A stretch of 64,000 nucleotides of DNA from Pseudoalteromonas carrageenovora IAM 12662 (GCF_900239935.1 NZ_LT965930.1:1-64000); one strand, 5' to 3'; counted from the stretch's first letter, positions 46,710 to 56,160 are shown. The notes: generated by a model not told the origin, from the letters alone. Program-made: numbers and translations.

Positions 46710-48281
46710 TTGAAAGACACACACACACAATCAACAAAAGCAATTAAGTACTCCCTCATTGCAGCATTTGGCGGATTTGTCTTTGGCCTAGACGCGGCCA
46801 ATATATCGGGGGCGTTACGTTATGTTAGTTCGCAGTTTGAGCTAACCAGTTTACAAACTGGTAATGTAGTGGGTTGCGCCATTGTCGGCGTAATCATCGC
46901 ACTGTTTTTTACAGGGACTTTATGTCAAAAATTTGGTCGTAAAAAGGTGCTTATTGGTATTGCTTTAACGTATTCACTCTCAACGGTTATTTCTTCTTTT
47001 GCGGTAAGTTACCCCATGCTGGTTGTTGGCCGCTTTATAGGAGGGGTCGCATTTGCCTCCATAACCGTCTCAGCCATGTACATTGGTGAAATTGCACCCG
47101 CTAATAAACGAGGCAAATTTGTATCAGTTAATCAGTTGCTTATAACCTTGGGCAGCTTATTTGCGTTTGTTGTTAATTACTTTTTTGTTAAAAACATGGG
47201 CTCAATGGAATGGTTAAATGAAGCCAATATTTGGCGTTATATGCTTGGCTTTGAAATTGTGCCTAATATTATTTGGTTTTCGTTATTAATGACGATTCCT
47301 GAATCGCCGCGCTGGTTAATGAGCAAAAAACGTGATGAAGAAGCACGCGATGTATTCAAAGGTATGGGAATCAATAACGCCGATACCGAAGTAGTACTCA
47401 ACGATATTAAAGCAACCATCCAAGAAGATTCAAAAAGCAGTGCACTAGAGCAACTTAAAGTATTGTTTAGTAAGCCTATGCGTTTTGTTGTATTACTTGC
47501 TGTATGTTACGCGGTAGTGCAGGGCGCAACCGGTATGAACGCCGTACTGTTTTATGCGCCTACCGTGTTTGAACAAATAGGTATGAGCGTTGAAAATTCA
47601 TTTCTACAAACAATAGTACTTGGTGGCGTATCTGTATTATTTACATTGGTCGCCATATTCTTTGTTGAAAAACTCGGCAGAAGAACATTAACAATTACCG
47701 GTTTATTGCTTATTGCTGTTGCGCATATATCAATTTGGCATGGCTTTGAAAATGCCACGTATTCACTCAACAGTGAGGCAATATCTAAAGTTGCAGAGCA
47801 AAAAGTAGATATTACAAAGCTGCACGTTTTCGAAAATAAAATATATAGTACTGATGTTGCACTAAAAGCAGACTTAGCCACTATTTACAGTAAAAAAGAG
47901 CTACCAGTTGTTACCGGTGCAATTATTAATGCTTCTATAAATATTAGTCCTGCGTATGTTTTATTTGGATTATTTGCATTTTTAGCCGCCTTTAATATGT
48001 CGATAGGGCCAATCATGTGGGTGATATTCTCGGAGATATTTTCAAGCCGAGTACGCAGTGTTGCCCTACCCTTTGCTGCCTTAGTACAGAGTATTTCTAG
48101 CTGGAGTATTCAGCAGTTTTTCCCTTGGCAATTAGAGAACATGGGCGCAGCAAATACGTTTTTATATTATGGAGGGGTCGCTGTTGTAGGATGTATTGTT
48201 ATGGCATTCATACTACCCGAAACTAAGGGTAAGTCTATTGAGGCCATTGAACGTGATTTGGTCCCTGGGCTCAATAAATAA
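46710..48281 (+). CDS. MFS sugar porter
   Basis: This 523-residue, 12-helix sugar porter has N-terminal FGFVFGLDAANISGAL-like and GRKKVLIG motifs, central PESPRWLMSK, a second-half GRRTL, and the sugar-porter ending LPETKGKSIE. An unusual soluble insertion (about residues 350-400) lies between helices 9 and 10. It starts with TTG at 46710, seven bases after AAGGG. It should take up galactose or anhydrogalactose across the inner membrane. It is cotranscribed with the SDR and epimerase genes that follow. Confidence 0.88.
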   Translation: MKDTHTQSTKAIKYSLIAAFGGFVFGLDAANISGALRYVSSQFELTSLQTGNVVGCAIVGVIIALFFTGTLCQKFGRKKVLIGIALTYSLSTVISSFAVSYPMLVVGRFIGGVAFASITVSAMYIGEIAPANKRGKFVSVNQLLITLGSLFAFVVNYFFVKNMGSMEWLNEANIWRYMLGFEIVPNIIWFSLLMTIPESPRWLMSKKRDEEARDVFKGMGINNADTEVVLNDIKATIQEDSKSSALEQLKVLFSKPMRFVVLLAVCYAVVQGATGMNAVLFYAPTVFEQIGMSVENSFLQTIVLGGVSVLFTLVAIFFVEKLGRRTLTITGLLLIAVAHISIWHGFENATYSLNSEAISKVAEQKVDITKLHVFENKIYSTDVALKADLATIYSKKELPVVTGAIINASINISPAYVLFGLFAFLAAFNMSIGPIMWVIFSEIFSSRVRSVALPFAALVQSISSWSIQQFFPWQLENMGAANTFLYYGGVAVVGCIVMAFILPETKGKSIEAIERDLVPGLNK

Positions 48282-48292
48282 GGAACATATCT

Positions 48293-49072
48293 ATGTCATC
48301 ACGATTATTAAACGAAGTTGCTATTGTTACTGGTGCAGCCGATGGAATTGGAAAAACTGTAGCACGCATATTTTGTGAGCAAGGCGCTAAAGTGTGTGTT
48401 GCCGATATAAATAAAGAAATGGGCGAAAGTGTTGTAGCAGAGCTAAAAAGCAAAGGGTTTGATGCTATTTTTGCTCATACCGATATTAGCGATGAAACGG
48501 CTATAAAAAACATGATTGAAAAAGTAGTTAATGAGCTCGGCAAGCCCAGTGTTTTAGTTAATAACGCGGCTTTAATTAGCCCCGGGCGAAACGTAGATGA
48601 CGTTACTCCACAAATGTGGCGAGATAGCTTTGCGGTCAATGTTGAAGGTATGTGGCAATGTGCTGTAGCCGTACTTGAGCATATGAAAGAGTTAGGCCGG
48701 GGCAGTATTATAAACGTAGGTTCTGTGCATTCTTATAAAATTGTACCGGGATATTTTCCGTATGCGGTAACTAAGCATGCGGTTATAGGGTTAACTAAAA
48801 ACTTGGCCGTTGAATACGCAAAGCACAACATACGAGTAAACGCACTGTGCCCAGGCATGATAGAAACACCTATGGCGTTTAAGTCGTGGGAGCAAACAGA
48901 CGATCCGCAAGCTTCACGCAAAGCAATGGGCGATGTACATCCTCTAAAACGAAATGGAACAACTGAAGAAATTGCTTACCCAGCCGTGTTTTTAGCCAGT
49001 TCAGATTCGAGTTTTATGACAGGGCAAAGCTTAATCATTGATGGTGGCCGTTCTGTAATTTATCACGATTAA
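48293..49072 (+). CDS. SDR, probable D-galactose 1-dehydrogenase-like
   Basis: This 259-residue classical SDR has TGAADGIGKTVA at residues 13-24, NNAALIS near 90, catalytic serine in NVGSVHS, and YAVTK near 158. The C-terminus LIIDGGRSVI is typical. Gene context (transporter before, aldose epimerase 2 bp after, lactonase and galactonate dehydratase nearby) points to oxidation of D-galactose to its lactone. The specific substrate is an inference; related SDRs oxidise other sugars. Confidence 0.75.
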   Translation: MSSRLLNEVAIVTGAADGIGKTVARIFCEQGAKVCVADINKEMGESVVAELKSKGFDAIFAHTDISDETAIKNMIEKVVNELGKPSVLVNNAALISPGRNVDDVTPQMWRDSFAVNVEGMWQCAVAVLEHMKELGRGSIINVGSVHSYKIVPGYFPYAVTKHAVIGLTKNLAVEYAKHNIRVNALCPGMIETPMAFKSWEQTDDPQASRKAMGDVHPLKRNGTTEEIAYPAVFLASSDSSFMTGQSLIIDGGRSVIYHD

Positions 49073-49073
49073 A

Positions 49074-50057
49074 GTGCTTAACTTAATACACTGTAAGGCT
49101 CATGGTTTTGAGGCTATTTTGCTAAAAAATAGTGAGCTTGCTATTACAGTCATTCCTCAGTTGGGTGCAAAAGTCATCTCTATTGTAAGCTTAAAACACA
49201 ATAGAGAGTGGCTTGCTCACGATAAACAAATCACTTTAAAACCTGCAAAAAATAATGATTTCTCTGAGCATGATAGCGGTGGTTGGGATGAATGTTTTCC
49301 GGGTATTTCTCCTCAGCTGTACGAACATATCCCCAATAAAACGCATTTTTCACATGATCATGGTGAATTGTGGTGCCAAGCATGGCAAATAACTAATACC
49401 CATATTAGCGATGAAGAAATAATACTTAGCTTACAAGCTGAGGTTTTTGACTCTACTTTTACATTTATAAGAACGTTTACCTTAAAAAAACACAGTAAGC
49501 GGCTGCTTGTTGATTACCACGTAAAAAATAACACAACGCACAATCTCCCATTTGTTTGGTCAGCGCATCCTATTTTTGCTGTAGAACCAGAAATGCGTAT
49601 TTCAATAAATAGCAAACATATGGAGTTTAAAGTTGACGAAGGGCTTAGTCGTTTTTATAACGTTAATAGTGCCTTTATTAATTGGAGTGAGTGCTCAACT
49701 AAAGTCCCTCCGCTAAATAAAGTTATGTCCTATAACAGTGGTTTTGCAAGTAAGGTTTTTAGCAAACACTTAAATACGGGTACTTATAAAGATCAAAATA
49801 TAATTGTAAAACTGGTTGATGATAAAGCTCAGCAAAGCTGCGGGTTTGAATTTTCATCAGCAAGCATAAGTCACTTAGGGCTTTGGTTTAATTACAATGG
49901 TTGGTCTGCAACTGGAGCTTCAGCTCCTTTTGTACTGGGGATAGAACCGTGTATAGGTAATAGCGATTCCTTACAACATTCAATACAAAGTAGTGAACAA
50001 GGCATAGTAGTAAAAGGCCAAACTAAGTTTTGGCGACTAGTATTTTTTGTTAACTAA
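49074..50057 (+). CDS. Aldose 1-epimerase-like protein (galactose mutarotase fold)
   Basis: This 327-residue protein has the mutarotase fold: GAKVISIVSLKHNREWL early, SGGWDECFPGISP around 72-84, DHGELWCQAW, and HPIFAVEPE around 165-173 (catalytic His), with a C-terminal LGIEPCIGNSDSL supplying the Glu. It starts with GTG two bases after the SDR stop and appears translationally coupled. It would supply the correct anomer to the dehydrogenase. Confidence 0.8.
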   Translation: MLNLIHCKAHGFEAILLKNSELAITVIPQLGAKVISIVSLKHNREWLAHDKQITLKPAKNNDFSEHDSGGWDECFPGISPQLYEHIPNKTHFSHDHGELWCQAWQITNTHISDEEIILSLQAEVFDSTFTFIRTFTLKKHSKRLLVDYHVKNNTTHNLPFVWSAHPIFAVEPEMRISINSKHMEFKVDEGLSRFYNVNSAFINWSECSTKVPPLNKVMSYNSGFASKVFSKHLNTGTYKDQNIIVKLVDDKAQQSCGFEFSSASISHLGLWFNYNGWSATGASAPFVLGIEPCIGNSDSLQHSIQSSEQGIVVKGQTKFWRLVFFVN

Positions 50058-50080
50058 ATGTATTTTCTGTTTGCTCATTC

Positions 50081-50095
50081 AAACATCATATGTTT
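50081..50095. promoter_or_regulatory. Carrageenan-locus operator, site 7
   Basis: AAACATCATATGTTT is a perfect copy, 87 bp before the aldehyde dehydrogenase gene, heading the four-gene anhydrogalactose operon. Confidence 0.78.
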
Positions 50096-50181
50096 AAATA
50101 GTTGCTATGTATTAAGGCCGACGTGCCTTTTTTTGATCATTTAACCCTTGTGGGTGTTGTAGATAATAATGGAGCGACAGA

Positions 50182-51609
50182 ATGCTTTCTAAACAACTGT
50201 ATATTGGCGGTAAATTGATAACCAGTGATGTTTCAACTGATGTTATTAACCCTGCAACACTTGAAGCTGTTGGGCAAATATCAGCAGCAGGTATAAATGA
50301 AGCGTCGTTAGCACTTGATGCTGCGCAAAGCGCGTTTGCAACTTGGTCAGCGACGCCTGCAAAAGAGCGTGCACAATGGATGCTTAAACTGCGTGATGCT
50401 GTAATTGAAAATGAAGAGCACCTACGTGAATGCGTTCATTTAGAAATGGCAAAACCGTGGGATTCAACCGCTGATGACTATCAAATGTTGGTTGATAGCC
50501 TGACCTTCTATGCCGACGCAATTGTTAATATGGTTGACGAAGAATTAAATGACACTGAAGGTACGCATAGCCATACATTAAGCCGCGAGCCAGCGGGTGT
50601 AGCCGCTGCCTTTTTAGCGTGGAATTTTCCATTATTAAATTTAGCTTATAAATTAGGCCCAGCAATGGCAGCAGGCTGTCCACTTGTAGTAAAGCCGTCA
50701 AGCAAAACCCCTTTGTCTGCATATGCAGTAGGTGAATTATGTGAAAAAATAGGTTTGCCAGCAGGTGTGGTTAACATACTTTCGGGCACTGATAGCACCG
50801 TCGGCGATGCCATTTCAGCATCAACCATCCCCTCAATACTTACTTTAATTGGCTCTACTAATGTAGGTAAGCATGTCATTGCAACAGGTGCTACTTCAAT
50901 TAAGCGTTACTCAATGGAACTTGGTGGTAATGCACCAGCTATTGTATGTAGCGATGCAAATTTAGATAACGCGGCAGATGTAATTTGTGGCGTTAAATTT
51001 GCCAACGCAGGGCAAATTTGTGTGACCCCAAACCGCGTATTTGTACACGAAAGCGTTGCTGATGAATTTATTGAAAAAGTACTTACACGTGCAAAAGCAG
51101 TAAAGGTTGGTTTTGATAAAAACGAGGCTATTGATATGGGCCCTGTTATGGATGCCAACTCATGGCAACGTATCGATGAGCTCGTGAAGGATGCACAGCA
51201 AAATGGGGCAAAATTGCAGCTAGGGGGTAAAAAGCCTGCCGGCGTTACTGGATATTTTTACGAACCAACCGTGCTCACAAATGTTGATTCGAGCATGAAA
51301 ATATACAAAGACGAAATATTTGGCCCTGTTATTAGCATTATTTCATTTAGCGATAACGATCAAGTGCTTAGCGATGCTAATGATACAGACGCTGGTTTAA
51401 GCTCATTTATTTTTAGCAATAACGAAGACACCATTTCTTATTTTGCTAAGCACTTACGCTTTGGCGAAGTACAAGTAAACGGGATTAAGTACAGTATTAA
51501 TTTACCGCACTTTGGCATTAAACAATCGGGTGTTGGGGCTGATTGCTCGTTATTAGCTTTAGATGATTACCTCGTCTACAAACGTGTTTCACGTGCGTTA
51601 AAGGTTTAA
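50182..51609 (+). CDS. NAD(P)-dependent aldehyde dehydrogenase, probable 3,6-anhydro-D-galactose dehydrogenase
   Basis: This 475-residue aldehyde dehydrogenase has oxyanion Asn148 (AWNFP), cofactor Lys171 (VVKPSS), general base Glu246 (MELGGNAP) and nucleophile Cys280 (AGQICVTP). The order aldehyde dehydrogenase, cycloisomerase, KDGal kinase, KDPGal aldolase matches the known anhydrogalactose catabolic route. It would therefore oxidise 3,6-anhydro-D-galactose to 3,6-anhydro-D-galactonate. The substrate is inferred from operon context and the carrageenan setting. Confidence 0.88.
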   Translation: MLSKQLYIGGKLITSDVSTDVINPATLEAVGQISAAGINEASLALDAAQSAFATWSATPAKERAQWMLKLRDAVIENEEHLRECVHLEMAKPWDSTADDYQMLVDSLTFYADAIVNMVDEELNDTEGTHSHTLSREPAGVAAAFLAWNFPLLNLAYKLGPAMAAGCPLVVKPSSKTPLSAYAVGELCEKIGLPAGVVNILSGTDSTVGDAISASTIPSILTLIGSTNVGKHVIATGATSIKRYSMELGGNAPAIVCSDANLDNAADVICGVKFANAGQICVTPNRVFVHESVADEFIEKVLTRAKAVKVGFDKNEAIDMGPVMDANSWQRIDELVKDAQQNGAKLQLGGKKPAGVTGYFYEPTVLTNVDSSMKIYKDEIFGPVISIISFSDNDQVLSDANDTDAGLSSFIFSNNEDTISYFAKHLRFGEVQVNGIKYSINLPHFGIKQSGVGADCSLLALDDYLVYKRVSRALKV

Positions 51610-51619
51610 GGAACAGACA

Positions 51620-52783
51620 ATGAAAATAACTCAAATTATTAGCCACGTTTTACAATACGATCTAGATGAAGAGCTAGGTTATTCTCAGCAGTACTATGCA
51701 AAACGCACTGCACATTTGGTTGAAGTTCGTACTGATATAGGTATTACTGGTTGGGGCGAGTGCTTTGGTGGTGGCGGTGTTGCATTTGCCAACAAAACAA
51801 TTGTTGAACATGTGATTCAACCGATGATTTTGGGTATGGATCCGCTCGACAGAGACGTTATTTGGCACAAAGTTTACAACTTATTACGCGATCATGGCCA
51901 AAAAGGCATGCCAATTCAGTCGTTATCTGGCGTAGATATTGCGCTGTGGGATATCGCAGGTAAGTTTTTAAATCAGCCCGTTTATAAACTGTTAGGGGGG
52001 GCTTATAGAGAGCGTATACCTGCTTATGGTTACGGCATGATGCTACAAAAATTCCCTAATTTAGAAGAGCGATTCACCGAAGAAAGCCAACGCATTAAAG
52101 AAATGGGCTTTACGGCAATGAAAATGAAAATTGGTCTCTCTCCAGAGCGTGATGTAAAGCTTGTTGAGGCCGTACGTAAAGGTATTGGGAGTGATATGCG
52201 CTTAATGGTTGATGCAAACCATGCCTATACTGCGCGTGAAGCTATTCCATTAGGTCGTGAACTACAAAACTTAGGTGTTTACTGGTTTGAAGAACCGGTT
52301 GCGCCAGAAGATCACCAAGGCTACCGTGACTTGTGCGAAGCCCTTGATATGAGTATTGCAGGTGGCGAAGCTGAATTTACTCGCTGGGGCTTCAGAGATT
52401 TAATTAAAAATAGATGTGTTGATTTATTACAGCCCGAAGTGTGTGCGCTTGGCGGTATTACCGAATATCAAAAAGTATTGGCTATGGCGCATGCGCATTT
52501 TGTTCCTGTAGTAAATCATGTGTGGGGCTCAGCAATTGCGGTAGGGACAAACCTTCATTTATTGGCTGCACTTCCAGATTTACCTGGGGCTGCACACCCT
52601 GTACAGCCTATGCTGGAATACGATACAACACCTAACTTGTTCAGAGAGCAGTTATTGCAAGAGTCGTTAAACATAAACGAGCAGGTTAAAAATAACAATG
52701 GCACTGTTGCACTTCCAAAAGGCCCAGGCCTTGGAATAGAGCCAGATCTTGACTTTATTAAACATTACGAAGTATCAATTTAA
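51620..52783 (+). CDS. Enolase-superfamily cycloisomerase, probable 3,6-anhydrogalactonate cycloisomerase
   Basis: This 387-residue protein belongs to the mandelate racemase-like group with the K168-x-K170 motif (MKMKIG). Metal ligands are D198 (VDANHAY), E224 (FEEPV) and E250 (GGEAEFTR), and catalytic H300 lies in VVNHVWGSA, as in anhydrogalactonate cycloisomerases. It would open the anhydro ring of 3,6-anhydro-D-galactonate to give 2-keto-3-deoxygalactonate. It differs from the DgoD-like protein at 44453 in both active-site ends, supporting two distinct reactions. It starts 10 bp after the aldehyde dehydrogenase. Confidence 0.83.
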   Translation: MKITQIISHVLQYDLDEELGYSQQYYAKRTAHLVEVRTDIGITGWGECFGGGGVAFANKTIVEHVIQPMILGMDPLDRDVIWHKVYNLLRDHGQKGMPIQSLSGVDIALWDIAGKFLNQPVYKLLGGAYRERIPAYGYGMMLQKFPNLEERFTEESQRIKEMGFTAMKMKIGLSPERDVKLVEAVRKGIGSDMRLMVDANHAYTAREAIPLGRELQNLGVYWFEEPVAPEDHQGYRDLCEALDMSIAGGEAEFTRWGFRDLIKNRCVDLLQPEVCALGGITEYQKVLAMAHAHFVPVVNHVWGSAIAVGTNLHLLAALPDLPGAAHPVQPMLEYDTTPNLFREQLLQESLNINEQVKNNNGTVALPKGPGLGIEPDLDFIKHYEVSI

Positions 52784-52800
52784 TAGTTAAGGACAGCTTA

Positions 52801-53808
52801 ATGAACAACAGCAATAGTAACTTACCGGCGCTGATTGTTGTTGATTGGGGAAGCTCTAATTTTAGAGCTTTTTTAATCAATAACGAAGGCGCTATTTTAG
52901 ATACCGTAAACGGCGATCTTGGTGTATTAAATATAAAAAACGGCTGTATAGAAACCGTGTTGCTCGGTTATATCTCACCGTGGATAGCAGACAAAAAACT
53001 ACCCATAATGATGGCTGGCATGGTGGGTGGCGCAATTGGCTGGCAAGATACAGGTTATGTAAATGCGCCTTGTACCTCAGCTGACATGGCAAATAATTTA
53101 CAACTTGCAAAAAATAAATCTAACTTAGATATTCGTATTGTTCCTGGCGTAAAGTATGTGATGGAAAATAATGTATGCGATGTAATGCGTGGTGAAGAGG
53201 TGCAGGTTTTTGGGGCTGTTTTAGCTGTGGAAAAGCAATCTGGTGAGCTTAGCAATAAAACATTAAGTGAAACTATGTTTTGCTTACCAGGGACGCATTC
53301 AAAATGGGTTGAAGTTGCAAAGGATACTCAGCAAAAAACGGTTATAACGAGTTTAAGTACATTTATGACTGGCGAAATGTTTAATTTGCTGTCTAAGCAT
53401 AGCATTTTAAGCGATGGCCTAGATTCATTAGATATTACACAGACAGACATACCTAGTTTTATAAAAGGAGTAGGTGTTAGTCAAACTCAAACTAGCTTAT
53501 TGAGCGCTTTATTTAGTGCACGTACATTAAAATTAGATAAGCAGTTATTAGCAGAGCATGTTCCAAGTTACCTTTCGGGTTTATTGATTGGCGCCGAGCT
53601 TGCGGGTATCAAAACCCAGCTTAACGATATTAAACATGTCTATCTGATTGGTAATTCCAGTTTAAACACACTTTATTGCGAAGCCCTAAAAGAGCTCGGA
53701 TTTACGTCTTCTATTTTAAGCAGTGCAACCGCTTCTACAATAGGCATGTTTACGCTTGCTGTAAAAGCAGGGTTTATCACTGATAAGGAAAGTCAAAAAT
53801 GTCATTAA
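52801..53808 (+). CDS. dgoK: 2-keto-3-deoxygalactonate kinase
   Basis: This 335-residue protein matches DgoK. It has N-terminal phosphate-binding DWGSSNFRAFLIN (15-27), MAGMVGGAIGWQ near 69-80, the PGTHSKW motif around 165 and LLIGAEL near 260. It phosphorylates 2-keto-3-deoxygalactonate with ATP. It follows the cycloisomerase and overlaps dgoA by 10 bp. Confidence 0.92.
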   Translation: MNNSNSNLPALIVVDWGSSNFRAFLINNEGAILDTVNGDLGVLNIKNGCIETVLLGYISPWIADKKLPIMMAGMVGGAIGWQDTGYVNAPCTSADMANNLQLAKNKSNLDIRIVPGVKYVMENNVCDVMRGEEVQVFGAVLAVEKQSGELSNKTLSETMFCLPGTHSKWVEVAKDTQQKTVITSLSTFMTGEMFNLLSKHSILSDGLDSLDITQTDIPSFIKGVGVSQTQTSLLSALFSARTLKLDKQLLAEHVPSYLSGLLIGAELAGIKTQLNDIKHVYLIGNSSLNTLYCEALKELGFTSSILSSATASTIGMFTLAVKAGFITDKESQKCH

Positions 53809-54419
53809 TTTCACTCACACAAGCAATGAAGCAATTACCATTAGTTGCTATTTTGCGTGGTATTACACCTAACGAAGTACTCGATTATGCAAAGGTGCTT
53901 ATTGATATCGGTTACCGCGTTATTGAAGTGCCATTAAACTCTCCAGATGCTTTTAAAAGCATTGAACTGTTAAGCGAAAAGTACGCTGATATAGCGATTA
54001 TTGGTGCAGGCACCGTTGTTACCAAAGACGAAGTTGAAAAAGTGATTGAAGCGGGCGGGCGTATTATTATTTCGCCGCATAGCGATGTAGAGCTGATCCG
54101 TTTTAGTAAATCAAAAGGACTGTACTGCGTACCAGGGTTTTACACGCCGACTGAAGGGTTTGCTGCATTACATGCCGGTGCAGACGCGCTTAAGTTTTTT
54201 CCAGCAGATACAGCCGGACCAAAAGGTTTAAAAGCAATTACTACCGTGCTTTCTGGTATTAATATTTACCCTGTTGGCGGTGTGTCACCGCAAAACCAAG
54301 ATGAGTTTGTTAATGCGGGGGCATCCGGATTTGGTTTAGGTAGTGGCTTGTACAAAGCAGGCATGGGCTTAGAAGAATTTACAGCCAATGCCAAGAATTA
54401 TGCTGCATACTTCTTATAA
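53799..54419 (+). CDS. dgoA: 2-keto-3-deoxy-6-phosphogalactonate aldolase
   Basis: This 206-residue class I aldolase has R20 in AILRG, E43 in VIEVPLNSP, and Schiff-base Lys132 in DALKFFPAD, plus the phosphate-binding GGVSPQN segment. It splits the phosphorylated acid to pyruvate and glyceraldehyde-3-phosphate. It is the last gene of the operon and is followed by a bidirectional hairpin. Confidence 0.93.
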   Translation: MSLISLTQAMKQLPLVAILRGITPNEVLDYAKVLIDIGYRVIEVPLNSPDAFKSIELLSEKYADIAIIGAGTVVTKDEVEKVIEAGGRIIISPHSDVELIRFSKSKGLYCVPGFYTPTEGFAALHAGADALKFFPADTAGPKGLKAITTVLSGINIYPVGGVSPQNQDEFVNAGASGFGLGSGLYKAGMGLEEFTANAKNYAAYFL

Positions 54420-54445
54420 GTAAGTTTTAAAAGCGTTGTGTGTTT

Positions 54446-54500
54446 GCGGCATTAGCTAATCATTCCTCTCACTTTAAATGATTTGTTAGTGCCGCTATTT
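54446..54500. terminator. Convergent-gene hairpin after dgoA
   Basis: GCGGCATTAGC (54446-54456) pairs with GTTAGTGCCGC (54485-54495) with one G-U and one mismatch, then CTATTT. It lies between convergent dgoA and the GntR gene and may terminate both. Confidence 0.5.
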
Positions 54501-54503
54501 AAA

Positions 54504-55238
54504 TCAGATATTCATTAATTTGGCTAAATTAGCTTTAGCATCTGCTAATAGATTTTCGGTTAAAGCAAGCGCTTTATCACTGTCACCTTGTGAAATTGCA
54601 TCAAAGACTTCTTTATGAAATGGAATAGAAGCATGGTTACTTTCGGCACTTTGGTTGGTTACTTTTATACTTACAAGCAAAGCTGAAAAAATAACACACT
54701 CCATAGATATAAATAATTCATTGTGTGAAGCGCGGAGTATAGCACCATGAAAATGTGCATCAGCAATAACAAATTTATCTAAATCGCTTACTGAGCTTTG
54801 CATTTCATTTAACGCATCTTCTATGGCTTTAATATCTTCAGGCGTAGCACGCTGAGCAGCAACACTTGCCGCTTTTGGTTCAAACGCTAAGCGAAATTCC
54901 ATTAATTGTGTTAAAAACTCAGGGTTTAGGGGGGCGCTTAAATGCCAAGCAAGAACATCGTCGTCAAGCAACGCCCAGTTATCACGGGTTTTTACGCGAG
55001 TGCCAATACCTCTGCGTACATCTAAAAGGCCTTTACCAACAAGAATTTTTACTGCATCTCGAACAACGACTCGACTTACTTGAAAGCGTTCAGCTAAACG
55101 GTTTTCATCATCAATAAGTGAACCAGGAGTGTAGGTGCCAGCGACTATTCTACGGCCTAATTCTTTTGCCACCTGAACAGGTAGACTCGGTGACATCGCA
55201 TTGCTGCGTCTTAGATCGTAGTACGTTAGTTCGCTCAT
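54504..55238 (-). CDS. GntR-family (FCD) transcriptional regulator 1
   Basis: This 244-residue regulator has an N-terminal winged helix (LAERFQVSRVVVRDAVKILVGKG, quoted as RFQVSRVVVRDAV and KGLLDVRRGIGTRV, residues 45-80). A C-terminal FCD sensor domain follows, with metal/ligand residues in FRLAFEPKA, DAHFHGAI and HKEVFDAI. It resembles DgoR-type regulators of galactonate genes, with 2-keto-3-deoxygalactonate or galactonate a plausible inducer. It is a close paralogue of the next gene. A separate inverted repeat lies upstream (55253-55271). Confidence 0.86.
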   Translation of the reverse strand: MSELTYYDLRRSNAMSPSLPVQVAKELGRRIVAGTYTPGSLIDDENRLAERFQVSRVVVRDAVKILVGKGLLDVRRGIGTRVKTRDNWALLDDDVLAWHLSAPLNPEFLTQLMEFRLAFEPKAASVAAQRATPEDIKAIEDALNEMQSSVSDLDKFVIADAHFHGAILRASHNELFISMECVIFSALLVSIKVTNQSAESNHASIPFHKEVFDAISQGDSDKALALTENLLADAKANLAKLMNI

Positions 55239-55252
55239 AGTATCTTAGTGTC

Positions 55253-55271
55253 CGTATAATTTATTTATACG
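55253..55271. promoter_or_regulatory. Inverted repeat before GntR regulator 1
   Basis: CGTATAA (55253-55259) is inverted as TTATACG (55265-55271) around 5 bp. It differs from the locus operator and lies 15 bp before the regulator start, so it may be a distinct control site. Confidence 0.4.
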
Positions 55272-55306
55272 TACTATTTATATGAATTTGCGACAATAAA
55301 CAATGG

Positions 55307-56044
55307 CTATTTATTATTTACTGTCGCAGAAAGACGAAAGCTGGCGTCTTTGAGGAGTTTTTCGGTAAGTAACTCGGCTTTTTCAGCATCTTTGGCTGCA
55401 ATGGCTTCGTACACTTCACGATGAAATGGAATAGATGCACCGTTATCACGTGGGTCTTTATTTGTTACTTTAATACTCACTAAAAGAGCTGAATAAATGA
55501 CGCCTTCCATTGAGGCTAAAAAGCTATTTTGAGCGGCTTTTATAATGGCTTTATGAAAAAGGGAGTCTGCAATAATAAAATCTTCTGCACTGTTATCGGT
55601 TTTTGCCATACGCTCGCATGCTGCGGCAATTTCGATTAAATCTTCAGGTCTTGCGCGCTCTGCAGCCCAGCGAGCAGCTTTTGGCTCAAAAGCTAAACGC
55701 ACATCCATTAATTGCTCTAAAAACTTGCGATTAGGTGGCGCTGATAAATGCCATGCTAAAACATCATCGTCGAGCATATTCCATCTATCTCGAGGTAGCA
55801 CACGAGTACCAATACCTCTGCGTACATCTAAGAGCCCTTTGCTAACTAAAATTTTAACAGCATCGCGCACAACTACACGACTCACTTGGTAGCGTTTAGC
55901 GAGCGCATCTTCATCATCAATTAAACTGCCGGCTTCAAATGATCCAGACACAATACGTCTGCCAATTTCTTTAGCCACTTGAACAGAAAGGCTCGCTGCC
56001 ATTCCTGATGTTTGTTTTAGGTCGTAATATATAAGTTCGCTCAT
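55307..56044 (-). CDS. GntR-family (FCD) transcriptional regulator 2
   Basis: This 245-residue regulator is about as long as, and strongly similar to, the gene downstream (shared YQVSRVVVRDAVKIL, GLLDVRRGIGTRV, DDDVLAWHLSAP). The FCD ligand residues are in VRLAFEPKA, DSLFHKAI and HREVYEAI. The locus operator (56056-56070) begins 12 bp before its start, so autorepression is likely. I infer it represses the carrageenan genes by binding the 15-bp palindrome. Confidence 0.86.
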   Translation of the reverse strand: MSELIYYDLKQTSGMAASLSVQVAKEIGRRIVSGSFEAGSLIDDEDALAKRYQVSRVVVRDAVKILVSKGLLDVRRGIGTRVLPRDRWNMLDDDVLAWHLSAPPNRKFLEQLMDVRLAFEPKAARWAAERARPEDLIEIAAACERMAKTDNSAEDFIIADSLFHKAIIKAAQNSFLASMEGVIYSALLVSIKVTNKDPRDNGASIPFHREVYEAIAAKDAEKAELLTEKLLKDASFRLSATVNNK

Positions 56045-56055
56045 ACCTTTAATAT

Positions 56056-56070
56056 AAACATATTATGTTT
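56056..56070. promoter_or_regulatory. Carrageenan-locus operator, site 8
   Basis: AAACATATTATGTTT has one mismatch to the reverse-complement consensus. It abuts the start of GntR regulator 2 (12 bp away), consistent with autorepression. Confidence 0.65.
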
Positions 56071-56160
56071 GAATGGTCAATGTAATGTGCACAAAATAGG
56101 GGGAGTGGTAACTAATTAATTGCTGCTTATATATTTAAAAGTGACATAGTGGGAATATAA

